From Alphaproteobacteria bacterium (GTDB taxonomy: Bacteria > Pseudomonadota > Alphaproteobacteria > UBA8366 > GCA-2717185), in assembly GCA_021774435.1 (NCBI GenBank), contig JAJFJB010000161.1:1-35140 (forward strand): a DNA stretch of 35,140 nucleotides, written 5' to 3'. The position numbers and the translations under genes were made by a program. The number at the start of each line of letters is the position of its first letter. Position 1 is the stretch's first letter. A model generated the notes under the pieces. It did no database searches. It saw nothing but the letters and a program-made list of their open reading frames with translations, and had not been told where the DNA came from. Shown in pieces: positions 9,038 through 17,449 of the stretch.

Positions 9038-9675
9038 CCCAAACCTATATCCAGCACGTTATCTCAACGAAACCGCGGCAATGGCAAGTGGTTGCCGACG
9101 AACTCCGAACTGCCGGTGCAGGTCGAATTGAACCGCTAGGAGGATCGGTTTTCGGCATCTGGCGCAATCAGATTGGCAGACCGCGCGACGAATTGACGGC
9201 CATTACAGCATGGGCCAGCGACAACCCAAGCGGTACCGCGCTCGTCGAAAATTCGGCGAACATCAAGCACGCTACTCACGAGATCATGGTACCGACTTTA
9301 CGGCCCTCCTCTTCCGAGGCGCCACGCCGGCAAGGCAACTATGCCTTCCGTTCGTTCGAAACCCCGGTCGAACATTGGGACGAGTTTCTTGATTTATGCG
9401 CCGGTGCCTGGCCAGGCTTCGAGTCTTCATATGATTCACAGGTGATCGGCCTCTGGCGGTTCACGGAAGGCGACGGCGCCATGCGGCGCAGCCTGCTGCT
9501 AACACGGCGTCCCAACCTCGCCATGTGGGAACGATCGAAGATTCCCGAAGGCGAAGCGGAAGCTGAAGTGCGCCGCAAACTGAGCCGGCGCTATGATTTA
9601 TGCGACGCGACCTGTGTCTATACGACGACTTTGCTCACCGCCGAAGACCAGGACGATACGGTGCGCTGGACTTAA
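9034..9675 (+). CDS. NIPSNAP-like two-domain alpha/beta-barrel protein
   Basis: The 213-aa protein appears to be two repeats of a ferredoxin-like alpha/beta-barrel fold: residues about 1-95 and 100-205, the second with NYAFRSFETPVEHWDEF. This resembles NIPSNAP-family proteins, which often sit in degradative operons without a proven enzymatic role. It overlaps the esterase stop by four bases. There is no signal peptide or membrane segment. The family call rests on pattern and context and is moderate; a related protein lies at 28861-29562. Confidence 0.6.
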   Translation: MTQTYIQHVISTKPRQWQVVADELRTAGAGRIEPLGGSVFGIWRNQIGRPRDELTAITAWASDNPSGTALVENSANIKHATHEIMVPTLRPSSSEAPRRQGNYAFRSFETPVEHWDEFLDLCAGAWPGFESSYDSQVIGLWRFTEGDGAMRRSLLLTRRPNLAMWERSKIPEGEAEAEVRRKLSRRYDLCDATCVYTTTLLTAEDQDDTVRWT

Positions 9676-9689
9676 GCGTATCGCCGGCA

Positions 9690-10316
9690 ATGGACGCATT
9701 CACATCAGTTGGCTCATTTAGCGGAGCATCTCTGTCGGCTCTTCTGCTCACATCCATGGCACTGATGGGGAGTCCGGGACCGGCAACCATCAGCGTTACT
9801 GCGATGGCTGCAGCATTCGGCGCTCGCCGTTCATGCCCTTATCTCATTGGCATAATTCTCGGTACAACCCTTGTATTGGCTATCGTGGCAAGTGGCCTCA
9901 CCGGTGCGGTTTTAGCCGTGCCGTTTCTGTCACCGATCCTTATAGCCGCCGCCGCACTCTATATTCTCTACCTTGCCTACAAAATCGCCACGGCGCCGCC
10001 TCTCCCAATGCAGAAGGCTAATGGGTCGCCACCGCCCTGGTTCGGTGGATTTTTGCTCGCCATCGCCAACCCGAAAGCCTACGCCGCCATCGCTGCTGTA
10101 TTCGCAGGGAACACAATCATAAACACCGATCCCGTTTGGGACGCGATTGTGAAGTTCGGCATCCTTACTCTCATGGTCGTGGTTATTCACATCGTGTGGC
10201 TCTTCGCGGGTGGACTCATGTCTCATGCGATGACCGACCCCCGGAAGGCACGCATGGTCAATATGTCCTTTGCTACAGCATTGATTGCAGCGACGCTTCT
10301 AGCCATGGCACTTTAG
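9690..10316 (+). CDS. LysE family translocator (amino acid/metabolite exporter)
   Basis: About 208 aa, mostly hydrophobic, with the LysE/RhtB signature GSPGPATIS early in the protein and about six predicted membrane segments. One is the strongly hydrophobic block around LIGIILGTTLVLAIVASGL, and another is near the C-terminus. Members export amino acids or related compounds across the inner membrane by proton exchange. I choose the ATG at 9690 because the preceding in-frame codons overlap the upstream gene and do not look like LysE sequence. The gap to the upstream gene is 14 bp, which suggests an operon. A possible role is release of a toxic intermediate; the substrate is unknown. Confidence 0.85.
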   Translation: MDAFTSVGSFSGASLSALLLTSMALMGSPGPATISVTAMAAAFGARRSCPYLIGIILGTTLVLAIVASGLTGAVLAVPFLSPILIAAAALYILYLAYKIATAPPLPMQKANGSPPPWFGGFLLAIANPKAYAAIAAVFAGNTIINTDPVWDAIVKFGILTLMVVVIHIVWLFAGGLMSHAMTDPRKARMVNMSFATALIAATLLAMAL

Positions 10317-10377
10317 AAAAGCGTAGAAGTGCCATCGCGGCTATTGAGCCCCCAGCAGAGCCAGAGAGTGGACCGAA

Positions 10378-11280
10378 ATGCCTCCCGACATTTCAGGATT
10401 GCCCGCGTCTACACCAACAGCAGAAGTCGAAATCGACGTCTCGCGGGCCCAAGATCTATTGCGCGCCCAGTTTCCTGATTTGGCGAATCTGTCGATCGAG
10501 CACGTCGACTCCGGCTGGGACAATGTAATATTTCGTCTCGGCGACAACTTCGCACTCCGCTTTCCACGCCGGGAACTTGCCGCAAAACTCGTCGAACATG
10601 AGCAACGTTGGCTGCCGGAGCTCGCACCTCGACTGCCGGTGCCGATCCCTGCACCCCTTCATATGGGCAAGCCGGCAAACGGTTACCCATGGCGCTGGAG
10701 CATTCTGCCTTGGCTGACTGGCGCCCCCGCAGACCAGTCGGAGCTAACTGACGACGGGACGCTCCCGGCATTTCTGACAGCGCTCCATGTCACAGCGCCA
10801 GAGGATGCACCAAAGAATCAATCGCGAGGCGTTCCCTTACGTCAACGCGCGGAAGCAGTTGAGACCCGCATGCAGAGGCTCAAGGAAACCACTGCGCTCC
10901 TGAGCGATAATGTGCTGAGCATATGGAAGACCGCACTCGCGGCACCTATTGATTGCCCCGCAACCTGGATCCACGGCGATCTGCATGCCCGGAACGTCCT
11001 TGTCGAGAACGGCAGGATCAGCAGCGTTATCGATTGGGGAGACATCGCCGCAGGAGACAGAGCGACCGACCTCGCCGCCATTTGGACATTGTTGCCGTCT
11101 GCAGCTGATCGACAGCAGGCCATTGACGCATGCGGACCGGTGTCCGAAGCAACATGGCAACGCGCGCGAGGATGGGCTGTCCTGTTCGGTGTCATCCTCC
11201 TCGACACGGGCCTCACCGATCATCCACGGCACGCCGCCATGGGCGAGCAGATTTTACGCCGCGTTTCCAAAGGACCTTGA
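10378..11280 (+). CDS. APH-type phosphotransferase (aminoglycoside phosphotransferase family kinase)
   Basis: The 300-aa protein shows the APH/choline-kinase fold. An N-terminal lobe has FALRFPRR (58-65), where an arginine stands at the usual ATP-lysine position. The catalytic loop is HGDLHARNVL with D201 and N206, and the metal-binding motif is VIDWGD with D219. The family includes aminoglycoside, macrolide and small-molecule kinases, and many members phosphorylate metabolites rather than antibiotics. It follows the LysE gene by 61 bp. It should not be taken as a resistance gene without a test. It converges on the deacetylase pair with a 7-bp gap. Confidence 0.87.
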   Translation: MPPDISGLPASTPTAEVEIDVSRAQDLLRAQFPDLANLSIEHVDSGWDNVIFRLGDNFALRFPRRELAAKLVEHEQRWLPELAPRLPVPIPAPLHMGKPANGYPWRWSILPWLTGAPADQSELTDDGTLPAFLTALHVTAPEDAPKNQSRGVPLRQRAEAVETRMQRLKETTALLSDNVLSIWKTALAAPIDCPATWIHGDLHARNVLVENGRISSVIDWGDIAAGDRATDLAAIWTLLPSAADRQQAIDACGPVSEATWQRARGWAVLFGVILLDTGLTDHPRHAAMGEQILRRVSKGP

Positions 11281-11287
11281 CGTCACC

Positions 11288-12196
11288 TTAAGTCCCCGGG
11301 TTCATCGCGCGAAAATGACGGCTAATCTCGCCGGCAGTGGTTTGCCAAACCTGATCCAACTGACAGATGTTTTCGAGAGCCGCCCCCAGATAGCGGATTC
11401 GTTGCGGTTGTCCGATCACCCAAGGGTGCAGCGACAGACCGAACAAGCGGCCGGATTCCCCGCCTTCGGCATGCAATGTCCGGAAAGCTTCGCCAACCAA
11501 CTCCGGATAACGCGGATTGGGAATGTGCCGCAGCCAGAGCGCCTGGACGTCATCCCATTCCATCTGATTGGGAATCGCGACAAGGCCGGGCTCGGTCGTC
11601 ATCAAATAGGGCTGATCGTCATTGGGCCAATCGAGCAGATAATCGTAGCCCGCCTCCGCGACCAATTGCGGCGTGCGTGTCGACTCGCCGGAATCGACAC
11701 TTAACCAACCCGTGGGCCGGACGCCCGTGGCTGCGGTAACACGTTCGGTCGCTGACGCGATCAACTGACGTTCATCCGCTTCGCTCATTTCGCTCGTAAT
11801 CATGCGGCTTTGATAGTCGCCGTGCGCCGCGATCTCATATCCGCGCCGTTGGCATTCTTCGATAAGATAAGGGTAGCGCTCGCATGCGCCCGCATTTGCC
11901 GCAACGGTTGCCGTCAATCCATGCTTGTCGAGCAGATCGAGGATCCGGAATATTCCCACGCGATTGCCGTATTCGCGCTGCGTGAAATATTTGTAGTCCG
12001 GGAAATAGTCGCCACGCGGCCCCTTGAAACGCGGATCGAGATACGACCCTTCCGGCGGTTCGAGTTCCCAATATTCCAGATGCAACAAGACAAAGAATGC
12101 CAAACGTTCGCCTTTCGGCCAACTCAGCTTCGGTCGTCCCGGTAGCGGCGAGAAACGGTAGAGATCATGGTCCATGCCGGGGGCGGGTTTGGTCAT
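11288..12196 (-). CDS. PuuE-like polysaccharide deacetylase-family protein (second of tandem pair)
   Basis: The 302-aa protein has a NodB-type barrel related to PuuE allantoinase: REYGNRVGIFRILDLLDKHG (74-93), EIAAHGDYQSR (121-131), then SLHPWVIGQPQRI (255-267). The residue four after H125 is Q129, where metal-dependent deacetylases have a second histidine. Published PuuE allantoinase is described as metal-independent, so this fits a PuuE-like amide hydrolase. The start is taken at 12196 because GGAAGG lies just upstream and the preceding gene's stop is one base away; the longer in-frame extension is antisense-like sequence. It is coupled to the identically sized paralogue upstream. The substrate may be an amide or cyclic ureide, which is inferred. 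Confidence 0.82.
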   Translation of the reverse strand: MTKPAPGMDHDLYRFSPLPGRPKLSWPKGERLAFFVLLHLEYWELEPPEGSYLDPRFKGPRGDYFPDYKYFTQREYGNRVGIFRILDLLDKHGLTATVAANAGACERYPYLIEECQRRGYEIAAHGDYQSRMITSEMSEADERQLIASATERVTAATGVRPTGWLSVDSGESTRTPQLVAEAGYDYLLDWPNDDQPYLMTTEPGLVAIPNQMEWDDVQALWLRHIPNPRYPELVGEAFRTLHAEGGESGRLFGLSLHPWVIGQPQRIRYLGAALENICQLDQVWQTTAGEISRHFRAMNPGT

Positions 12197-12197
12197 C

Positions 12198-13106
12198 TCA
12201 GCCTTCCTTCCCGGTATGCGCGGCCATGTGATCACCGCCGTTTTCAAGATACCAGTCGGCAATTTCCTCGCCCGTCGCTTTCCAGACACCGTCATGAGAC
12301 AGGATGTAGTCCAGCGCCGCGTCGAGATGCGCGATGCGGTGCGGCTGGCCCATGATGTAAGGATGCAGCGCAATGCACATGACCCGTGCGCTCTCGGCAC
12401 CCTCCGCATAAAGCGTGTCGAACGTATCCTTGATCATCTGCACGAACTCTTCGCCTTCATACTGTTTCAAGCTCAGAACCGAATCGTTCAGGTCCATCGT
12501 GTAGGGCACCGTGATCAGCGGCCCATGCTTCGTCCGAAGCGGAAGCGGCTGCTCGTCATGATACCAATCGCAGTAATATTTGATGCCCGCCTCGGCGACC
12601 AGGTCAGGCGTATTCAAGGTGAACGAGACCGCTGGCGAGAACCAGCCAGGCAGCATTCGGCCCGTCAACTCGCCATGCAGATCGACGCACTCCGCGATCG
12701 CTGCCCGTTCTTCGTCCTCGCTGTAGTACCAGTGGTAGCGCGTGTTGTAGAGACCGTGGCACAGGATGCTCCAATCCCGCTCCTCGCAGGCGCGGAAAAT
12801 TTCGGGGTAATGCACATAATTGCTCATATTGAGCGATACGGTGCCCTTGATGCCGTGCTTGTCGAGCACATCGATCATGCGCCACACCCCAACCCGATTG
12901 CCGTAATCCCGGCTGCCATAGCCGATGACATCGGGATGCGGGGTGCGCGGCCAGGGATTGCGGGCGCGTTGCGGCAGAGGCAGATATTCGTAATGCTCGA
13001 TATTCGGCACGACCCACAGCGCGACCCGCGCGCCGTTCGGCAAGGTCAGCTTCGGACGGGTCGTGATCGGCGAATAGGGTGCCCGATCCGCGTTGATGAT
13101 GGTCAT
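12198..13106 (-). CDS. PuuE-like polysaccharide deacetylase-family protein (first of tandem pair)
   Basis: The protein is 302 aa, the same length as its downstream neighbour. Shared motifs are SRDYGNRVGVWRMIDVLDKHG (66-85), ILCHGLYNTRY (114-124) and ALHPYIMGQPHRI (246-258). After H117 the +4 residue is N121 rather than histidine, so the standard zinc triad is incomplete. This is known for the PuuE/allantoinase subgroup. I start at 13106, where AGGA sits nine bases upstream; the in-frame extension to 13259 overlaps the divergent hydrolase and has no support. It is followed after one base by its paralogue, which suggests an operon made by tandem duplication. Confidence 0.83.
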   Translation of the reverse strand: MTIINADRAPYSPITTRPKLTLPNGARVALWVVPNIEHYEYLPLPQRARNPWPRTPHPDVIGYGSRDYGNRVGVWRMIDVLDKHGIKGTVSLNMSNYVHYPEIFRACEERDWSILCHGLYNTRYHWYYSEDEERAAIAECVDLHGELTGRMLPGWFSPAVSFTLNTPDLVAEAGIKYYCDWYHDEQPLPLRTKHGPLITVPYTMDLNDSVLSLKQYEGEEFVQMIKDTFDTLYAEGAESARVMCIALHPYIMGQPHRIAHLDAALDYILSHDGVWKATGEEIADWYLENGGDHMAAHTGKEG

Positions 13107-13185
13107 GACAATTTTCCTAAGTCCATGCACTTGAACGCTTGATGACGATAGGCCATCGTTCCGGCCCGCAGCAAGGGAGAGCAAC

Positions 13186-14337
13186 GTGAGCACGAACGAA
13201 CCATACAGCAACGATATACTGCCGACCGGTTTTCGGTCTCGTTTCGTTGACGGGATCAACGGCCTTCGGATGCATGTCTTGGAAGCAGGGTTCGAAGAGG
13301 CCGGGCGCCCTTGCCTTTTATTGCTGCACGGTTTCCCCGAGTTGGCCTATAGCTGGCGCAAGATCATGCCGACCTTGGCGCAGGCAGGCTACCATGTCAT
13401 CGCGCCGGATCAGCGTGGCTATGGCAGGACAACCGGTTGGGATGGCGATTACGACGGCGACGTCGCTTCCTTTCGTTTTCTAAATCTTGTGCGTGACACC
13501 CTGGCACTTGTCGCCGCATTCGGGTACCGCGAGGTGTCCGTCGTCGGCCACGATTTCGGGGCGACTGTCGCAACCTATTGCGCCCTTTCCCGACCGGATA
13601 CCTTTCGCAGCATGACCCTGATGAGCGCCCCGTTTTCGGGCCCGCCCGCTTTTCCATTCGATACGGCGAACGGGTCGCATCCGGCTGCGCCCACCGTCCC
13701 GGACATTCACACGGCGCTGGCGGCACTGCCCCGACCCCGCAAACATTACCAATGGTACTACTCAACACGCGACGCCGACGGCGATATGCGGAAATGTCCG
13801 CAAGGCGTGCATGACTTTTTGCGTGCCTATTATCACTACAAGAGTGCCGACTGGGCCGGCAACAACCCCTATCCGCTCGAGTCCTGGACCGCGACCGAAC
13901 TGGCCAAGATGCCGACTTACTACGTTATGGATCTGAACGAAAACATGGCTGAGTCGGTCGCGCCCGCGATGCCCTCACCCGAAGAAATCGCCAATAGCGG
14001 CTGGCTGCCGGAATCCGAATTGCGCGTCTACAGCGGCGAGTTCGAACGCATCGGCTTCCAAGGCGGCCTAAACTGGTACCGCTGCCGAACCACCGACGCC
14101 CATAGCGCAGAACTCAAACTCTATTCCGGCGCGACGATCGATATTCCGTCCTGTTTCATCGCTGGATCCAGCGACTGGGGTATCCGTCAGAGCCCTGGCG
14201 GTTTGGAGAAGATGCAGAACGAGGCCTGCACAGATATGCGCGGCTGCCACCTCATCGACGGCGCCGGCCATTGGGTACAACAGGAACAACCGGAAGCCGT
14301 CAGCAAGTATCTCCTTGAGTTTTTATCGGGACTTTAA
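13186..14337 (+). CDS. Alpha/beta hydrolase, epoxide hydrolase type
   Basis: The 383-aa protein has HGFPE at 48-52 and a nucleophile elbow GHDFGA, giving aspartate D123 rather than serine as nucleophile. This is the mark of epoxide hydrolases and haloalkane dehalogenases. The late histidine is in GAGHWVQQEQPE. HGFPE and the overall length favour epoxide hydrolase. The start codon is GTG, with AAGGGAGA about five bases upstream. It is divergent from the deacetylase pair (79-bp gap). Its stop overlaps the stop of the convergent CMD gene in a shared TTAA at 14334-14337. The substrate is unknown. Confidence 0.88.
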   Translation: MSTNEPYSNDILPTGFRSRFVDGINGLRMHVLEAGFEEAGRPCLLLLHGFPELAYSWRKIMPTLAQAGYHVIAPDQRGYGRTTGWDGDYDGDVASFRFLNLVRDTLALVAAFGYREVSVVGHDFGATVATYCALSRPDTFRSMTLMSAPFSGPPAFPFDTANGSHPAAPTVPDIHTALAALPRPRKHYQWYYSTRDADGDMRKCPQGVHDFLRAYYHYKSADWAGNNPYPLESWTATELAKMPTYYVMDLNENMAESVAPAMPSPEEIANSGWLPESELRVYSGEFERIGFQGGLNWYRCRTTDAHSAELKLYSGATIDIPSCFIAGSSDWGIRQSPGGLEKMQNEACTDMRGCHLIDGAGHWVQQEQPEAVSKYLLEFLSGL

Positions 14338-14906
14338 CCCGCGTTCGCCGGCCTCTCGCCATCTGGCGGCCAGGCTTCGACACCCTCTTCAAGCGGAATT
14401 TCGAGGCTGCGCAGCAATTGCGAGAACATGGTCCAGTTGCCGATCGCGACGACCATCTCGACCAACTCCGCCGGTCCACCGACATGGGCGGCGCATTCGC
14501 GCCAAACCGCGTCGGAAATCTTGCCATCCTCCAGCGTATCGTCGACGGCGGCGAGGACCGCGCGGTCGGCGGGGCCGAACCGATCCGAATTCCGCCAGTC
14601 TTGTACCGCCACCACATCTTCCGGTGGCAGGCCGATAGCCTCCGCGAAGCGCCAATGCTGGGTCCATTCATAAGTCGAGCCGGTGACCCAGCCGATGCGC
14701 ATGATCAGCAGTTCCCGCAAGCGGACATCGATCGTCTTGTTGGTGAACAGCAATGTCGTCAGAAGCGCGTTCACACCCGCGGCAAGCTGCGGATTGTTCA
14801 GCAGCATGCGATAAGCGTTCACGGACGCCATCGACTCGCGAATACCAACTTCCTTTGCGGCCTTTATTGCGTCCTCTTTCGAGAGCATGGCAACGCGTTC
14901 CGACAT
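14334..14906 (-). CDS. Carboxymuconolactone decarboxylase-like protein without AhpD cysteines
   Basis: About 190 aa with the CMD fold: ELLIMRIGWVTGSTYEWTQHWRFAEAIGL is the family core. The CxxC pair of the AhpD peroxidase branch is replaced by GSTYEW, so this belongs to the 4-carboxymuconolactone-decarboxylase-like branch, not the peroxidase branch. The family removes CO2 from lactone intermediates of aromatic breakdown, but many such homologues have no proven activity. I start at 14906, which leaves GGAGG five bases upstream; an adjacent ATG at 14909 is equally in frame. It is divergent from the amidohydrolase operon, and the shared region carries the repeated 16-bp element. Confidence 0.85.
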   Translation of the reverse strand: MSERVAMLSKEDAIKAAKEVGIRESMASVNAYRMLLNNPQLAAGVNALLTTLLFTNKTIDVRLRELLIMRIGWVTGSTYEWTQHWRFAEAIGLPPEDVVAVQDWRNSDRFGPADRAVLAAVDDTLEDGKISDAVWRECAAHVGGPAELVEMVVAIGNWTMFSQLLRSLEIPLEEGVEAWPPDGERPANAG

Positions 14907-14973
14907 CATTTCCTCCGATCGATCCCTGTTCGGCGACGACCTTAGACATCCCATACCGGCCAACGCAAGGCAC

Positions 14974-14989
14974 CAAAAGTCCGGACAAT
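14974..14989. promoter_or_regulatory. Repeated 16-bp element CAAAAGTCCGGACAAT, copy 1 (candidate operator)
   Basis: The core GTCCGGAC is a perfect palindrome, and the TTGTC/GACTT arms make it near-symmetric. The same 16 bases occur inverted at 31510-31525. This copy lies 68 bp before the CMD start and about 77 bp before the amidohydrolase start, inside a divergent promoter region. That position and symmetry suggest a dimeric regulator such as a GntR-type protein, but no regulator gene is in the window. Confidence 0.45.
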
Positions 14990-15065
14990 TTGCATCCGCC
15001 GTTCGGGAATGCCTAAACTCTTTGCAGCTTCCACTGATTCAAAAATTGCTGGGGATTGCGAGATC

Positions 15066-16214
15066 ATGGAATACAAACGATTTTCCGCCGATTGCCATAT
15101 CGACCTCTGCTGGATGCCGCCAACGCTATTCGTCGACGAAGCAACACCGGCGATGAAGGACCGCATGCCGTATGTCACCGAAGGACCCGATGGTCCTTAT
15201 TGGACGTGCAAGAACGGAACCTCGTTCGGCCTAAAGAATGGTCTTGGCCCGTCAGGCGCGAAATACATCCCGGGCACCCATGCCCGCGCCGACATCATGG
15301 CTGCGACAAATCTGTACGAAGACGGCAAGAAGGATATCCGCCGCGTCTCCACACCGTCGCTGCGCATCGCCGATATGGAACGCGATCATGTCGACGGTGA
15401 GGTGATGTACGGCATCCTCGGCGCCGCCAGCAAACTGGCCGATCACGAAGCCGCCAATGAGATGTACCGGATCTATAACGACTGGCTGGCGGATTTCTGC
15501 AAGGAATATCCCGACCGGCATATCGGTCTTGCCTGCCTGCCCTATGGCGATATCGACGCTGCCGTCAAGGAAGCCTACCGGGCCAAAGATCTGGGTTTGC
15601 GCGGTATGGAACTGTCCTGCTCCTGGGATATGGAACCGATGTATCATCCCTGCTGGGAACCGCTATGGCAGGCGATGAACGACATCGACGTGCCGTTGCA
15701 TTTTCATACCTTCCCGGTCATGCCGGGTAAGCAACTGGCAAGCTACGAGGGGAAAACCAAGCGCGCGGCAATTTTCAGTATCGTTTCAAGCTTCCAGATG
15801 AACCTCGTCAACATTGTCTCGGCGATCATTGGCTGCGGCGCGTTGGAGCGCTACCCGAACCTGCGAGTCGCGCTCGGCGAGAGCGGCATCGGCTGGCTGC
15901 CCTATGCGCTGGAGCGGATGGATTTCGAATGGGAAGACCGCTTCCACGATCTCGACCTCAAGATGCGCCCAAGCGATTATTGGAAACGCCAGTGCAAGGC
16001 AACCTTCCAATACGATCTGGTCGGTTCCCGACTCGTCGAGGATATCGGCGTCGAAACGCTGATGTGGGGATCCGATTACCCGCATGGCGATGGCGTATGG
16101 CCGGAGTCCGACAAATACATCGCCGAACAGTTCGCCCATCTGTCGGATGATGTTGTCCGAAAAATTACCTGCGACAACGCTGTCGAGTTCTACGGACTTA
16201 AACTTACCAACTAA
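15066..16214 (+). CDS. ACMSD-type amidohydrolase (amidohydrolase 2 family), first of pair
   Basis: The 382-aa TIM-barrel protein has metal-site features of the amidohydrolase-2 family. These are DCHIDL near the N-terminus (H-x-D where many members have H-x-H), VPLHFHTFP in mid-barrel, ALGESGIGWLPYALERMDFEW, and the catalytic-aspartate motif MWGSDYPHGDGVWPESD. Relatives decarboxylate or hydrolyse aromatic and ring-cleavage acids. I start at 15066 (MEYKRFSADCHID) because family similarity begins there; an in-frame ATG at 15009 is possible but has no ribosome-binding site. It heads a plus-strand operon with a second amidohydrolase and a racemase-like gene. The substrate is unknown. Confidence 0.87.
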   Translation: MEYKRFSADCHIDLCWMPPTLFVDEATPAMKDRMPYVTEGPDGPYWTCKNGTSFGLKNGLGPSGAKYIPGTHARADIMAATNLYEDGKKDIRRVSTPSLRIADMERDHVDGEVMYGILGAASKLADHEAANEMYRIYNDWLADFCKEYPDRHIGLACLPYGDIDAAVKEAYRAKDLGLRGMELSCSWDMEPMYHPCWEPLWQAMNDIDVPLHFHTFPVMPGKQLASYEGKTKRAAIFSIVSSFQMNLVNIVSAIIGCGALERYPNLRVALGESGIGWLPYALERMDFEWEDRFHDLDLKMRPSDYWKRQCKATFQYDLVGSRLVEDIGVETLMWGSDYPHGDGVWPESDKYIAEQFAHLSDDVVRKITCDNAVEFYGLKLTN

Positions 16215-16301
16215 ATTTGCATAGCGGCGGCGCGCTGTGCGTCCCCCGGCGCTTCAAGAAGGTACGAGCAAGGACGGGAAACCAAGAAAGAGGAGCGGAC
16301 A

Positions 16302-17414
16302 ATGGCGCGTAACGGCATGAAGATCATGGATTCCGATATGCATATTATCGAGCCGCCCGATCTCTGGGAACGCTATATCGACCCGAAGTTTCGTGACCGG
16401 GCGCCGAAAGGCTGGCTCGGACACGAAAACCCGTCGGTCCTGGAGATCGACGGGCGGGTCTATCCGAAGTCGGCGAAGCGGGCGAACTCCAACTACCAGA
16501 AAATGTACGGCGCGCTGTACGAGCGCTACAAGCACGCTATCGAGCAGGGCTATGACGCGCCGAGCCAGCTTGTCGGAATGGACAATGAAGGCATCGACGT
16601 CGCCGTCCTGTTCCCAACCCGCGGCCTCTACGCGTTGGCGAGCGATGAGATCGAGCCGGATTTCGCCGCCGCCATTTCGCGCGCCTATAACGACTGGCTG
16701 GCGGATTTCTGCAGCACCGACACCTCCCGCCTACACGGCGCGGCGATGGTGCCGCCACATGATGTCGAGGCCGCAGTCGCCGAGACCCGGCGCATGGTCA
16801 AAGATCATGGCTTCAAAGCGATCTTCATGCGGCCGAACCCGGTGGGCGGCCGCAACTGGTCCGATCCTCATTATGACCCGCTCTGGCGGGAAGCCGAAGA
16901 GCTCGGCATCGCCGTGTGTTTCCACGAAGGCGGCGACGTAGATTTGCCGCAAACCGGCGACCACTTCCCGAACGCCATGATGAGCCACACCTGCACTCAT
17001 CCCATGGCGATGATGCTCGCCGCGGTCGACATGATCGGCGGCGGGGTCTGCCAGCGCTTTCCGAAACTACGGGTCGGCTTCCTGGAGGGCAATTGCTCCT
17101 GGGCGCCATTCCTCTTCTGGCGCCTCGACGAGCATCACGAATGGCGGCACGAATGGGAAGGCAAGGAACTCAAGCTGAAGCCAAGCGAATATTTCCAGCG
17201 CCAATGCTGGCTGTCCATCGAGTGCGACGAGGAACCGGCAAAATACGCGGTCGACAAGTTCGGTGGTGGCAATATCGTCTTCTCGACCGACTATCCGCAT
17301 GGCGATTCAAAATATCCCGAGTCGGTAAACAGCTTTTTCAAGCTGCCACTGTCCGAAGATGCCCAACGCAAGATCATGTGGGACAACTGCGCGGCACTTT
17401 ACGACATTCAGTAG
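16302..17414 (+). CDS. ACMSD-type amidohydrolase (amidohydrolase 2 family), second of pair
   Basis: The 370-aa paralogue of the preceding gene has MDSDMHIIEPPDLWERYI at the N-terminus, AVCFHEGGD in mid-barrel, GFLEGNCSWAPFLFWRLDEHHEW, and the catalytic FSTDYPHGDSKYPES near the C-terminus. Both copies share AYNDWLADFC or a close variant and the YPHGD motif, but they are divergent enough to have different substrates or to form a hetero-oligomer. AGGAG lies seven bases upstream of the ATG. The gap from gene one is 87 bp and to the racemase-like gene 35 bp, consistent with one transcript. Confidence 0.88.
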   Translation: MARNGMKIMDSDMHIIEPPDLWERYIDPKFRDRAPKGWLGHENPSVLEIDGRVYPKSAKRANSNYQKMYGALYERYKHAIEQGYDAPSQLVGMDNEGIDVAVLFPTRGLYALASDEIEPDFAAAISRAYNDWLADFCSTDTSRLHGAAMVPPHDVEAAVAETRRMVKDHGFKAIFMRPNPVGGRNWSDPHYDPLWREAEELGIAVCFHEGGDVDLPQTGDHFPNAMMSHTCTHPMAMMLAAVDMIGGGVCQRFPKLRVGFLEGNCSWAPFLFWRLDEHHEWRHEWEGKELKLKPSEYFQRQCWLSIECDEEPAKYAVDKFGGGNIVFSTDYPHGDSKYPESVNSFFKLPLSEDAQRKIMWDNCAALYDIQ

Positions 17415-17449
17415 AGAACGCCGACAGCCGCGACACGAGGGAGAACGAA

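Noticed and set aside
10378..11280. Antibiotic-resistance reading of the APH-family gene
   Set aside because: The family is broad, the context is catabolic and no mobile element is nearby; resistance cannot be claimed.
12174..13142. 322-codon plus-strand ORF opposite the deacetylase genes
   Set aside because: Low-complexity Arg/His/Asp-rich translation with no domain; a codon-bias shadow of the real minus-strand genes.
16916..17449. N-terminal extension of the racemase-like gene
   Set aside because: It lies inside the second amidohydrolase in another frame and is Arg-rich; the family start is the ATG at 17450.
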